The notes: generated from the letters alone by a model not told the origin. A stretch of 64,000 nucleotides of DNA from Microbacterium faecale (GCF_014640975.1 NZ_BMHO01000001.1:630166-694165); one strand, 5' to 3'; counted from the first letter of the stretch, positions 8,473 to 17,502 are shown. Numbers and translations are program-made.

Positions 8473-8997
8473 ATGATCGATGTCATGGACGACAGCGGAG
8501 ACCGCGCAGCGTTGCGCGGACCGGAGATGGTGTCGGGGCTCTACTGGGCGGTGCGCGAGAGCTTCGTCGGGTACGTCGCGGGCACCCCGGACGGCCAGGT
8601 GTTCGGCGACGACGGGGCCGAGACCGACGGCCAGGGCACCTTCCGCTTTCCGCTCGTGGCGACCGAGCATCACGGCGCGCGATGGCGGATTCGCTTCGAG
8701 GGCACGGTGCGCTTCCTCGCGCACGGCGGCATGCTCAACGTGACGCTCGCCTCCCCCGTCCTCGACCTCGATGCCGAGAAGGGGTCACTCTACGTCGCCG
8801 TCGGCGATCGCGAGGTCGCGATCCTCGACGTCACGCCTGCCGCCCCCGTCGAGGTCGACGGCGGATGGCGCGTGTTTCCGCCCCTCGCTGCACAGCTCAC
8901 GCCCGCCGGATCCGCGCTGTTCGGCGACGTCTACGCGGCGGGCGAGCCGTTTGCCCCCCTGCAGGTCGCGTTGCCGGCCGACGCGGGGACCGCATGA
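8473..8997 (+). CDS. HtaA domain-containing protein, no signal peptide
   Basis: About 174 residues forming a single HtaA domain, the fold first described in corynebacterial surface haem-binding proteins. Hallmarks are GLYWAVRESFVGYV at the start, then FRFPL, RIRFEGTVRFLAHGGML in the middle and SLYVAVGD toward the end. Unlike HtaA itself there is no signal peptide, membrane tail or second domain, so the protein should be cytosolic. The start is uncertain: ATG at 8473 or 8485, neither with a good site. The stop overlaps the start of the PaaX gene as ATGA, so the two are translationally coupled. Role unknown; haem binding is only a family analogy. Confidence 0.7.
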   Translation: MIDVMDDSGDRAALRGPEMVSGLYWAVRESFVGYVAGTPDGQVFGDDGAETDGQGTFRFPLVATEHHGARWRIRFEGTVRFLAHGGMLNVTLASPVLDLDAEKGSLYVAVGDREVAILDVTPAAPVEVDGGWRVFPPLAAQLTPAGSALFGDVYAAGEPFAPLQVALPADAGTA

Positions 8998-9980
8998 CGG
9001 TCGCGGGAAACCGCGCCACCGCCAATCCGGACGAGCGCGATCATCGCGGTCACCGCGCGCACTCCGGCGGCGGAGCGCGGCACCTGCTGATTACGTTGCT
9101 CGGAGATTACTGGTTCGCGCGAGATGAACTCCTGCCCTCCGCCGCGCTCGTGGACCTTCTCGCGGAGTTCGGATCCCAAGAGAACGCCTCCCGACAGGCC
9201 ATGCGGCGGCTGATGCAGCGGAACATGCTCGTGCAGCAGAAGCAGGGGCGTACGACGTCGTACGGGATCCCCCAGGAGATCGTCGCGAGCCAGCGTCTCC
9301 GCTTGGCTCGCGCGGTCACATTCGGCGCGGATTTCACGGACTGGGACGGCGAATGGACCGTCGTCTCGTTCTCGATCCCGGAGCCGGAGCGCGATGTCCG
9401 GCGCGTGCTGCGCAACGGCCTGCGTGAACTCGCATTCGGCGATCTGCAGGACGGCGTCTGGATTACCCCCCACGACCGAGAAAGCGAAGCGCTGCACCTG
9501 CTCGACGAGCTCGGCGTGAGTCGTGGTCATGTGATGCGAGCTTCGTGGGCACTGCGGGATTCCGCCACAGAGGAGATCGCCGAGGCATTCGATCTTGCCA
9601 GCCTCGCCGACGATTACCAGCGCTTCATCGACGAGCTTGCGCCGAAGCTCGAATGGGCAGCGGCCGGCGCGGACCCGCGCGACGCGCTTCGTGTGCGGAC
9701 ACAGCTCACCAATGCCTGGTTGGCGTTCCGTCTCGTCGATCCGGAACTGCCAGCCAGCCTGTTGCCGGATTCGTGGCCGAGGCGGCGCGCGCGAGAAATG
9801 TTCCTCCGGTTATACGACCTGCTCGGCCCGGCGGCCGCTTCGCGGGTGCGTGAGATCCTCGCGGCACATGACGAGTCACTGTCCCGAATCGTGACGCATC
9901 ACTCATCGCCGTCAGTCTCCTTCCGGCTGACGCCGGAGATGAATCGCGCCGTGTCGCGCGATCGCCGCGGGATGTGGTGA
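8994..9980 (+). CDS. PaaX family transcriptional regulator (second copy)
   Basis: About 328 residues with the PaaX layout: an N-terminal winged helix (about residues 30-95, ASRQAMRRLMQRNMLVQ), WDGEWTVVSFSIPE near residue 122, and PaaX-C after about residue 230 (LPASLLPDSWPRRRAREMF). A 25-residue polar N-terminal extension and a 25-residue tail exceed the usual length. ATG at 8994 overlaps the TGA of the HtaA-domain gene. It shares the central WTVVxFSIPE and C-terminal blocks with the PaaX protein at 4280-5176, so the two are paralogues. The ABC importer operon starts 175 bp downstream and is a natural target. Confidence 0.88.
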   Translation: MTVAGNRATANPDERDHRGHRAHSGGGARHLLITLLGDYWFARDELLPSAALVDLLAEFGSQENASRQAMRRLMQRNMLVQQKQGRTTSYGIPQEIVASQRLRLARAVTFGADFTDWDGEWTVVSFSIPEPERDVRRVLRNGLRELAFGDLQDGVWITPHDRESEALHLLDELGVSRGHVMRASWALRDSATEEIAEAFDLASLADDYQRFIDELAPKLEWAAAGADPRDALRVRTQLTNAWLAFRLVDPELPASLLPDSWPRRRAREMFLRLYDLLGPAAASRVREILAAHDESLSRIVTHHSSPSVSFRLTPEMNRAVSRDRRGMW

Positions 9981-10092
9981 CGGCCCGGATTCGTCGTCCT
10001 GAGGCATCCGTCCGGTTCGGTCGGTGTCTTCCGTCGCGCCTCGACGTCATCGACGTCGGCGCCGGGCTCTGACGGCGACCCATCCGGCATCC

Positions 10093-10129
10093 TTGACGAA
10101 AAATGTGACGCGCGTCTAACATTGCGTTA
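10093..10129 (+). promoter_or_regulatory. Promoter of the ABC importer operon with overlapping dyad
   Basis: TTGACG (10093-10098), 18 bp, TAACAT (10117-10122). The -10 box is part of the inverted repeat TAAC-N5-GTTA (10117-10129), a possible operator for the PaaX regulator encoded just upstream. The rest of the 175-bp gap shows nothing else. Confidence 0.55.
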
Positions 10130-10155
10130 CATAAATCTCGATCGAAGGAGACCGA

Positions 10156-11355
10156 GTGGCTGAGAGGTTGCCAGTGGCCGAAGACACGCGCGGTGGAGTC
10201 GACGCCGATCATGACCGGCCGGCGCCCGCGGTCAGGTTGAGCGGCCTGAGCAAGAGCTTCCGGCGGGCGGATGGCGCGATCGTGCGAGCAATCGACGACG
10301 TCGATCTCGACGTCGAGCCGGGTGAGTTCGTCGTGTTGCTCGGCCCGAGCGGTTGTGGAAAGACCACTCTGCTTCGAACGATCGCCGGGCTCGAGACACC
10401 GGATCGAGGGCGTATCGACATCTCCGGGCGCACTTTCTTCTCGAGCGAAAAGGGCATCGCCGAGCCGCCCGAGCGGCGGGGGATCAGCATGATCTTCCAG
10501 TCGTATGCGCTGTGGCCGCACATGACCGTGTTCAAGAACGTTGCCTACCCACTGCAGTCGCGACGCCGCGTGGCCCGAGGCGACATCGCCGACCGCGTGC
10601 GTCGCGCCCTCGCCCAGGTGGGGATCGGCGAACTCGAACGCCAGCATCCCGCTCAGCTGTCGGGCGGACAGCAGCAGCGCGTGGCGCTCGCTCGCGCGCT
10701 GGTCAGTCAAGACAGCCTCGTGCTGTTCGATGAACCCCTGTCGAACGTCGACGCCAAGGTGCGCGAGCAGCTGCGGGCGGAATTGTCGGAGATGCAGCGG
10801 GAGCTGGGATTCACCGCGATCTTCGTGACGCACGATCAGACCGAGGCGATGGAGCTCGCCTCGCGTATCGCCGTCGTGGACCGCGGGAAGGTCGCACAGT
10901 TCGGCACGCCGCACGAGATCTACCACCGCCCGGCGTCGCGCTATGTGGCGCGATTCATCGGCGCGATCAACGAGTTCGAGGGGCGCGTCACGGCGGTAGA
11001 CGGCGACAGGGTGACGGTGGACACGCCGAGCGGCGAGATCGTCTCTGCACGGGATCACACCGGCGTCTCTGTCGGCGATGAGGTCGTTGCGCTGTGGCGC
11101 CCGGAGCGCGGTCATCTCGGCGACGCCGCGCATGATCGCGCGAACCGCTGGTCGTGCACCGTCGACGCCGCGATGTTCGTCGGCTCGCACACCGAGTTCA
11201 GTCTGACGAGCGGCGAGCAGCCGATCCGGATCTGGAGCGCGCGCAGCGAACGCGCGCGGCCGGGCGAGGAGGCCGTCGTCGGCGTGGACCCGGAGGACGT
11301 GCAGGTGCTGCCGGCGACCGACTCGACCGGCGTGCAGCAGGAGGATGTCGCGTGA
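10156..11355 (+). CDS. ABC transporter ATP-binding protein (Fe3+/polyamine-like subfamily)
   Basis: ATPase subunit, about 399 residues, powering the importer encoded by the next genes. Motifs in order: Walker A GPSGCGKTT (about residue 63), signature LSGGQQQR (about 168), Walker B VLFDEP (about 188), D-loop NVDAK and H-loop THD, then a C-terminal TOBE-like domain. GTG at 10156 follows GAAGGAG with about 6 bp spacing. The stop overlaps the permease start as GTGA. The subfamily contains FbpC, PotA and related proteins that pair with permeases bearing two fused transport domains, as here. The substrate is not decided by sequence; iron is possible but the hydrolase inside the operon argues for an organic solute. 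Confidence 0.9.
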   Translation: MAERLPVAEDTRGGVDADHDRPAPAVRLSGLSKSFRRADGAIVRAIDDVDLDVEPGEFVVLLGPSGCGKTTLLRTIAGLETPDRGRIDISGRTFFSSEKGIAEPPERRGISMIFQSYALWPHMTVFKNVAYPLQSRRRVARGDIADRVRRALAQVGIGELERQHPAQLSGGQQQRVALARALVSQDSLVLFDEPLSNVDAKVREQLRAELSEMQRELGFTAIFVTHDQTEAMELASRIAVVDRGKVAQFGTPHEIYHRPASRYVARFIGAINEFEGRVTAVDGDRVTVDTPSGEIVSARDHTGVSVGDEVVALWRPERGHLGDAAHDRANRWSCTVDAAMFVGSHTEFSLTSGEQPIRIWSARSERARPGEEAVVGVDPEDVQVLPATDSTGVQQEDVA

Positions 11356-13100
11356 CCAGTTCGATCGCCACCCTTCGACTGACGCCCCGCCGGCCTCGTC
11401 GACGGATCAGCGTGTTCGATGCGGTCACGCTGTTGGTCGCGGCCGTGCTCATCGCGCTGGTGATCGTTCCGCTCGGCCGCGTGCTCGTCGGCCTGTTCTG
11501 GGTGGACGGCGCCCTCTCCTTCGACGTGTTCGTGCGGACGTTCGCGGTCCCCGATCTCCCGCAGTTGATCGGCAACACCGTGATCGTCGTCGTCCTGAGC
11601 ACGATCGCCGCGCTCGTCATCGGCGTGCTTCTCGCGTGGGTGAGCGAACGGACAGACGCGCGCATGGGCGTGCTCTCCGACGCGCTCCCGCTCCTTCCCT
11701 TCCTGCTGCCGCCGGTGGCCGGCGCGGTGGGATGGACCATGCTCCTGTCGCCCAACGCGGGCCTCGCGAATGTCGCGATTCGGAACGTTCTCGGACTCGT
11801 CGGGATCGAGCTCGAGTCGGGTCCGTTCGACATCAACAGCTGGTACGGCCTCATCTGGGTCTTCGCGGTGTATGCGGTGCCGTTCATCTACATGAACGCC
11901 GCGGCGAGCCTGCGCAACTTCGATTCGAGTCTCGAAGAGGCCTCCCGGCTGAGCGGCGCCTCGGGATGGCGCACCGTCTGGCGCGTCACGGTTCCGTCGA
12001 TCCTGCCTGGCATCGGCGCGGGGGCCCTGCTGTGCGTGTGGTTCGGATTCGGAATGTTCTCCATTCCTTCGCTGATCGGCACGCCCGCCGGCATCGACCT
12101 GATTGCGCCCCGAATCGTCGAGCTGCTGACCTTCACCTATCCGCCGGAGACCGACGTCGCCGTGGGGTTGAGCGGGTTCGTCGTGATCTTCGTCGGCATC
12201 GCCTACCTGCTGCAGGTTCGGATCCTTCGCAGCGGAAAGAACGCGACGATCACCGGCAAGGGTGCGCGTTCGCAGATCATTCGACTCGGATCGTGGAAAT
12301 GGCCGGTTCGCCTCATCGTGCTCGGCTATATCGCGGTGTCGACGCTGCTGCCGATCTTTGCGCTCGTGATCGTCGCGTTGAACGGCTACTGGACGCCGAA
12401 CATCGACTGGGCCGGGCTGAGTCTCGACGCACTGAGGACGGCCGTCATCGACGACAGACTCACGCGCGAGGCGCTCGGCAACAGCCTCGGACTCGGCGTC
12501 GTCGGCGGTCTCATCGGCGTCGTCGCCGCCGCGATGGTCGCGCTGTACGTACACCGCACGCGTTCCGCGCTGGCGCGCGGAATCGACCTCGCGATCAAGA
12601 TGCCGGCGGCGATCTCGAACATGGTCATCGCGGTCGGCATTCTTCTCCTGCTCGCGGGGCCGCCGTTCGGGCTGTCCGGCACTCTGCTCATCCTTCTCAT
12701 CGGATATCTTGCGCTCTATCTGCCGCAGGCATCGATCGCCGCCGATGCCGCGGTCGCGGGCGTCGGCAAGGAACTCCCCGAGGCTTCGGCCGTGTCCGGC
12801 GCGTCTCCGTCGCGCACCTTCATCCGGGTGCAGTTGCCGCTGATGATCCCCGGTCTCGTGGCGGGGTGGGCGATGCTCTTCATTCGCATGGTCGGCGACC
12901 TGACCGCGTCGGCGATCCTCGCGGGAACAGGCAACTCGGTCGTCGGGTTCCGCATTCTCGAGGTGTTCAACGGCGGCTCATACGCGTTGCTGGCCGCTCT
13001 GTCGACGGTGCTCGTGGTGATCACGGGTGTCGTGCTGGCGGCCGTGCTCGCGTACTCGCGACGTGCGTCGCGGTTCGGCGTCGAGACGAAGGTGGGCTAA
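11352..13100 (+). CDS. ABC transporter permease, two fused BPD-type domains
   Basis: About 582 residues with some 12 predicted membrane segments in two homologous halves. Each half carries a coupling EAA loop: EEASRLSGASGWRTVWR near residue 195 and EASAVSGASPSRTFIR near residue 475. This is the FbpB/ThiP-like arrangement, one chain replacing two permeases. GTG at 11352 overlaps the ATPase stop as GTGA, and the stop TAA overlaps the next ATG by one base, so the genes are tightly coupled. Confidence 0.92.
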   Translation: MTSSIATLRLTPRRPRRRISVFDAVTLLVAAVLIALVIVPLGRVLVGLFWVDGALSFDVFVRTFAVPDLPQLIGNTVIVVVLSTIAALVIGVLLAWVSERTDARMGVLSDALPLLPFLLPPVAGAVGWTMLLSPNAGLANVAIRNVLGLVGIELESGPFDINSWYGLIWVFAVYAVPFIYMNAAASLRNFDSSLEEASRLSGASGWRTVWRVTVPSILPGIGAGALLCVWFGFGMFSIPSLIGTPAGIDLIAPRIVELLTFTYPPETDVAVGLSGFVVIFVGIAYLLQVRILRSGKNATITGKGARSQIIRLGSWKWPVRLIVLGYIAVSTLLPIFALVIVALNGYWTPNIDWAGLSLDALRTAVIDDRLTREALGNSLGLGVVGGLIGVVAAAMVALYVHRTRSALARGIDLAIKMPAAISNMVIAVGILLLLAGPPFGLSGTLLILLIGYLALYLPQASIAADAAVAGVGKELPEASAVSGASPSRTFIRVQLPLMIPGLVAGWAMLFIRMVGDLTASAILAGTGNSVVGFRILEVFNGGSYALLAALSTVLVVITGVVLAAVLAYSRRASRFGVETKVG

Positions 13101-13954
13101 TGCGCGTCATCCTCCTGGGGACGAAGGGCGGCCCGCGCGTCTCGGCGACAGACTGCGGCCCGGGGCACGTGCTGCTCTCCGGCGACCGCGTGGTGCTCGT
13201 CGACTGTGGTCAGGGCGTCCCGCAGCAGTTACTGCGGGCGGGGATTGAGCCGAACAGCGTCACCGATATCGTCATCACGCACCATCATTCGGATCACAAC
13301 ACCGCCCTCGGCACCGTTCTGATGGCGGCGTGGGCGCACGGCCTCCGTCGTCCGTTGCACGTGCACGGACCGGAGCCGATCGAGCGGATCGTCGCGGCTC
13401 ACCTCGAGGCCAACGTGTACGACATCGACATCCGCGTGGCCGACGAGGGGCGCCCTGATCTTCGCGACCTGGTCGTCGTGTCGACGATTGACGGCGGCGA
13501 CACGCGCCAGCTCGGCTCGGTGCGCATGAGCGCGGCCCGCGTGCGGCATGCGCCCGTCGAGCCGGCGCTCGCGTATCGGTTCGACGCCGATGGCGTCTCC
13601 GTCGTGTTCTCCGGCGACACGGGGCCGTCGGAGGAGCTCGTTGCGCTCGCCGCCGGCGCGGACGACCTCGTGCACGAGGTCATTGCGCCCGAACTTCTGC
13701 GCCCGTTCGATGCGGATGCCACGAACTCGTCGTGGCAGGACCTGCATCGGCACCTCGTCGAATCGCACACAAGCGTGCACGACCTCGGCGAGATCGCACA
13801 GCGTGCGAGAGTGGCACGGCTCACCCTGAGCCATATCGTTCCTGCCGCCACCTTCGATCGCATCGATTGGAAAGCGGCGCTCGCACGTTCCTTCACGGGC
13901 GACATCGTGAAGGGTACCGACCTCATGGAATTCACCGTGGGGCGAAGGCACTGA
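13100..13954 (+). CDS. MBL-fold metallo-hydrolase, RNase Z-like branch
   Basis: About 284 residues with the metallo-beta-lactamase fold. The zinc-binding motif THHHSDHN lies near residue 60, FSGDTGPSEEL near 172 and a late LSHIVP near 245; MRVILLGTKGGPR is the typical N-terminal strand. The pattern is closest to the RNase Z/arylsulfatase-like branch rather than beta-lactamases. No signal peptide is seen. It lies inside the importer operon, between permease and binding-protein genes, with overlap on one side and 13 bp on the other. An intracellular hydrolase acting on the imported compound is the simplest inference. Confidence 0.85.
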   Translation: MRVILLGTKGGPRVSATDCGPGHVLLSGDRVVLVDCGQGVPQQLLRAGIEPNSVTDIVITHHHSDHNTALGTVLMAAWAHGLRRPLHVHGPEPIERIVAAHLEANVYDIDIRVADEGRPDLRDLVVVSTIDGGDTRQLGSVRMSAARVRHAPVEPALAYRFDADGVSVVFSGDTGPSEELVALAAGADDLVHEVIAPELLRPFDADATNSSWQDLHRHLVESHTSVHDLGEIAQRARVARLTLSHIVPAATFDRIDWKAALARSFTGDIVKGTDLMEFTVGRRH

Positions 13955-13967
13955 GGAAGGAAGAACG

Positions 13968-14990
13968 ATGAAGTTTCGCCTTGCATCAACGATCGTCGTC
14001 GCCGTGGGACTGATCGCCGCGACCGGGTGCGCCTCCGGAGGAGGTGCGGGAGAGGGCACCGCCACCGAGGTCGACGATCCCGAACTCCAGACATTGATCG
14101 ACAGCGCCCGTGAGGAGGGCAGCCTGACGGTCTACGGCATCCCCGAGGAAGCAGTCCAGAGGGCAGTCGCGGACGAGTTCACCGCGAAGTACGGCATCGA
14201 CGTCACGATTCTCCGCCTCGTCTCGGCCGACCTCTCACAGCGGTACGCCGCCGAGGCATCGGCCGGTTCCACGGAGGCCGACGCGATCCTGCTCACCTAC
14301 TCGCCGTTCTTTGAGGAGGCATACGCGGAAGGGTGGCTCACGCCCATTACGGAGGCCGACATCCCCGGCGTCATGGATGAGTTTCCCGAGGATTTCGTAC
14401 AGGATGACGGCACCCCGATCGCCAGCCTGGTGCCGACCGAGATGGTGTACAACACCGACGAGGTCGCAGAGGAGCCGACGAGTTGGGAGGCCTATGCCGA
14501 CCCGAACTATCAGGGCAAGGTCCTGATGACCGAACCCGCCTCGTCTCCCGCCAACCTCACGTTCTGGTCGCTCATGATCGACGAGTACGGCGAGGGGCTC
14601 CTCGAGGACATCGCGGCCAACGAGCCGACCTGGATGAACAGCGCGGTCAACACGACACAGGGTGTCGCGGCTGGCGAAGGCGTGCTGGCTCATCCCGGCG
14701 TTCGCGCGATCGTCGAGAACCTCAAGGCGGAAGGCGCGCCGGTCGAGTCCGTCGCGCTTCTCCCGACGACCGGCCCCGAGATCGCGTTAGGGCTCTCGGC
14801 TGACTCGCCTCACCCGAATGCCGCGAAGCTCTTCGCCCACTACATCCTCGGCCAGGAGGGCAACGACTACCTGTCGGAGCAGTCAGGAGCGATCTCCCTC
14901 TATGACACGGAGCGCGTGTCCGGGTGGCACCGTCCGGGACCGGTTGGCGACGACGTCGCGGCGAAGATCAACGAGCTGTTCGGTCTGTAA
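13968..14990 (+). CDS. ABC transporter substrate-binding lipoprotein (family 1, AfuA-like)
   Basis: About 340 residues. A signal ending in the lipobox ATGC (Cys21) is followed by a Gly/Glu-rich linker and a family 1 periplasmic-binding fold: a VYGIPEEAV first strand, a PTEMVYNTDEV hinge region near residue 160 and TTQGVAAGEG near 225. The site AGGAAGGAAG precedes ATG. It is the last gene of the ABC operon, in an unusual position after ATPase, permease and MBL hydrolase, and is followed by a strong hairpin. AfuA-like members bind ferric iron, but several relatives bind organic anions such as aminoethylphosphonate. Confidence 0.88.
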   Translation: MKFRLASTIVVAVGLIAATGCASGGGAGEGTATEVDDPELQTLIDSAREEGSLTVYGIPEEAVQRAVADEFTAKYGIDVTILRLVSADLSQRYAAEASAGSTEADAILLTYSPFFEEAYAEGWLTPITEADIPGVMDEFPEDFVQDDGTPIASLVPTEMVYNTDEVAEEPTSWEAYADPNYQGKVLMTEPASSPANLTFWSLMIDEYGEGLLEDIAANEPTWMNSAVNTTQGVAAGEGVLAHPGVRAIVENLKAEGAPVESVALLPTTGPEIALGLSADSPHPNAAKLFAHYILGQEGNDYLSEQSGAISLYDTERVSGWHRPGPVGDDVAAKINELFGL

Positions 14991-14998
14991 GCACTGCA

Positions 14999-15032
14999 CG
15001 TCGCCGGCCGATCGGATCATCGGCCGGCGACG
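14999..15032. terminator. Bidirectional hairpin between ABC operon and P450 genes
   Basis: Perfect 14-bp stem (CGTCGCCGGCCGAT) around a 6-base loop, between two convergent genes. No U-tract on either side, as is common for actinobacterial terminators. Confidence 0.7.
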
Positions 15033-15041
15033 CCGGCGCGC

Positions 15042-16262
15042 TCAGGCGCGCACGAAGTCGAGGGGGACGGAGCGGGTGCCCCACTCGGCCCAGATCGCCA
15101 TCTCCGGCTCGCTGGTGAGGTTCCACGACGACGTCCGCGCCAGCGCTTCCTCCAGCGTGATCCGCATCATCATGCGGGCGAGCGGGGCACCCGGGCAGCT
15201 GTGCGTGCCGCGCCCGAACGCGATGTGCTTCGTGATGTTCGGGCGGTTCAGAACGAAGCTCTCGCCGTCTTCGAAAACGCTCTCGTCGCGGTTCGCCGAC
15301 GTGTAGACGAGCGCGATCGGGTCGTCCTTCTTCAGGGCGACGCCGCCGAGCTCGGTGTCCTCGCGCGCGGTCCGGGCCATCCCCCGGTACGGCGAGTAGA
15401 GACGCAGCATCTCCTCGACCGCGTCGGGGATGAGCGACGGATCCGCGCGCAGCTGCGCCTGCAGCTCGGGGTCGCGCGCGAGGTGGACGAACATGTTGCC
15501 CGTGAAGACGCTCGGCGCGACCATGCCGGTCACGATCAGCTGGCGCACGCAGCCGAGGATCATGTCGGCCGGCAGCGGCTCTCCGTCGTGCTCGGCGGCG
15601 AGCAGCCCCGCCGTGAGGTCTTCCTCCGGGTCGTAGTCGCCCGAGGCGCGGCTGTCGATGATCCCCTGGGCGATCTCGTACAGGCGTCCGCTGAGCGACT
15701 TCACGGTCTCGTGGTCGAGCACCTGGATCGCGTCGACGTAGGTGCCGCTGACGCTCTTGATGAGCTCGCTCGTCTCGACGTCGAGATTGAAGAACTCGGC
15801 GAAGACGTAGGCGGGGAACCGGTGCGCGTACTGCTTGCACACGTCCACCCAGCGCTCGGCTACGAGCTCGTCGAGCAGCGCCGTCGACGCGGCGCGCACG
15901 GCGGGCTCGAGGGCTCGCATGCGCGGCGGCGTGAAGAAGCGGTTGATGACACGGCGGTACGCCGTGTGCTCTGGGGGATCAAGGTGGAGCGGCGGGCGCA
16001 CGCCCGTGAACGCGAACTTCGGGATGGCGTTCTGCTTGCGCGTGGTGAATCGCTCGATGTCGGTCATCACGCTCAGCACTTCGTCGTAGCCGACCGCCGC
16101 CCAGAACCCGTCGTACTCCTGACTGCGCACGAGGCCCCCGTGGCGTTCTCGGAGCGCGCGGAACTCCTCGTGCGCGCTCGTGAAGGTCTCGCCGTCACGC
16201 ACGGGATCGAAGTCGTGATCGGCGCGGCGCGCGTCGCTCCAGGTGAGGTCGGTGTTCGTCAT
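15042..16262 (-). CDS. Cytochrome P450 (first of a tandem pair)
   Basis: About 406 residues, typical for a soluble bacterial class I P450. The haem-ligand loop FGRGTHSCPG puts the axial Cys at residue 356, and the ExxR helix is EEMLRLYSPYRG. The I-helix position that normally reads AG(D/E)T(T) reads TGMVAP, so the acid-alcohol pair for proton delivery is missing. The ATG overlaps the stop of the upstream P450 as ATGA. No ferredoxin or reductase gene is near, so redox partners must come from elsewhere. An aromatic substrate is suggested by context only. Confidence 0.92.
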   Translation of the reverse strand: MTNTDLTWSDARRADHDFDPVRDGETFTSAHEEFRALRERHGGLVRSQEYDGFWAAVGYDEVLSVMTDIERFTTRKQNAIPKFAFTGVRPPLHLDPPEHTAYRRVINRFFTPPRMRALEPAVRAASTALLDELVAERWVDVCKQYAHRFPAYVFAEFFNLDVETSELIKSVSGTYVDAIQVLDHETVKSLSGRLYEIAQGIIDSRASGDYDPEEDLTAGLLAAEHDGEPLPADMILGCVRQLIVTGMVAPSVFTGNMFVHLARDPELQAQLRADPSLIPDAVEEMLRLYSPYRGMARTAREDTELGGVALKKDDPIALVYTSANRDESVFEDGESFVLNRPNITKHIAFGRGTHSCPGAPLARMMMRITLEEALARTSSWNLTSEPEMAIWAEWGTRSVPLDFVRA

Positions 16263-17464
16263 ACGAGGCTTCCTTCTTCCATCGCCGTGCGGTTCTCGCG
16301 CACGGTGACCGGAACCGACGTGAGGCCGACCTCCGGCATCCGTGCGTAGGTGTACGGGCCGTGCGTCGCGAAGCTGTCGGTTCCGGCCAGCAGCTCTTCG
16401 AGGGCGATCCGGATCGCCATGCGAGCGAGCGGCGAGCCCACGCAGCGGTGCGGGCCGCGCCCGAAGCCGAGGTGCTGTGCGACGTTCTCGCGGCCGAGGA
16501 TGAACGTGTCGGGGTTCTCGAAGACGCGCGGATCCCGATTGGCCGCCGCGTACGGGAGCGTCACGGGAACCTCGACGGGGATCGTGCGGCCGCGCACTTC
16601 GGTGGGCCTTGACGCGGTACGCGCGAACCCGCGGTACGGCGCGTAGAGGCGAAGGAACTCCTCGACCGCGCCGGGGATGAGCTCCGGCTCGGCGCGCAGC
16701 CGGTCCTGCAGGGCCGTGTCGTTCGAGAGGTGGCGCAGCGTGGATCCGAGCAGGATCGGCGGGGCGACCATGCCGACGACGAGGCTCTGGCGAAGGCAGC
16801 CGACGAGGTGCTCCTCCGAGAGCGGCTCACCGTCGACGCGCTCGGCGAGCAGTGAGCTGGCGGGATCCTCGTCAACGGGGAGCGCGTGCTCGCGGCGGCG
16901 ACGCACGAGGTCGCGAGCGATGTCGTACATCTTCTCGCTCATCACGGTCGTGGTCTCACTGTCTTGCTCGCGCCACGCGGTGATCCACGCGAACGACGTC
17001 TCGGCGAGGTGGGGCGCGATGTGCGGCTCGAGGTTCAGCCATTCCGTCGTCACCCAGGCGGGGAACTCGACGCCGAACCCCGTGGCGATGTCGCCCTCGC
17101 CGGCTTCGAGGAGCGGGCGAAGCGCGCGGCGCGCGTGCTTCCGCAGGGCGGGCTCGAGGCGCTCGAGACGCGTCCGCTGCAACGTGCGCTCGAGGGCGCG
17201 GCGGAACGGCGTGTGCGCGGGAGCGTCGAAGTTGAGCGGGGGGCGGCGCAGGCCGCGCGGGTCACTCGGAACCACCGCGCGGACGGACGAGATGAAGGTC
17301 TGCGGGTTCATGGCCGCGGCCTTCACGTCGTCGTAGCGCGTGAGCGCGTAGAAGCCGCCGTATGCCGAGGTGTACGCGACGGGGCACTCCTCGCGCAGTC
17401 GGGCGTACATTGCGTGGGCTGCGACCGGGCCGTCGTCCGCCGTCAGGTCGAAGTCGTCGTCCAT
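16259..17464 (-). CDS. Cytochrome P450 (second of a tandem pair)
   Basis: About 401 residues with haem loop FGRGPHRCVG (Cys341) and ExxR helix EEFLRLYAPYRG. The I-helix reads VGMVAP, again without acid-alcohol pair. It shares the unusual GMVAP and LRLYxPYRG blocks with the next P450, so the pair looks like a tandem duplication of one subfamily. ATG at 17464 is chosen for GGAGG 5-6 bp upstream; a GTG two codons earlier is possible. It leads the operon; translation of the second P450 starts inside its stop. A TTGACA-type promoter lies about 40 bp upstream. Confidence 0.92.
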   Translation of the reverse strand: MDDDFDLTADDGPVAAHAMYARLREECPVAYTSAYGGFYALTRYDDVKAAAMNPQTFISSVRAVVPSDPRGLRRPPLNFDAPAHTPFRRALERTLQRTRLERLEPALRKHARRALRPLLEAGEGDIATGFGVEFPAWVTTEWLNLEPHIAPHLAETSFAWITAWREQDSETTTVMSEKMYDIARDLVRRRREHALPVDEDPASSLLAERVDGEPLSEEHLVGCLRQSLVVGMVAPPILLGSTLRHLSNDTALQDRLRAEPELIPGAVEEFLRLYAPYRGFARTASRPTEVRGRTIPVEVPVTLPYAAANRDPRVFENPDTFILGRENVAQHLGFGRGPHRCVGSPLARMAIRIALEELLAGTDSFATHGPYTYARMPEVGLTSVPVTVRENRTAMEEGSLV

Positions 17465-17502
17465 GCGCACCTCCGGGTCGTGCCACCTTTGGCATTACAT
17501 TC

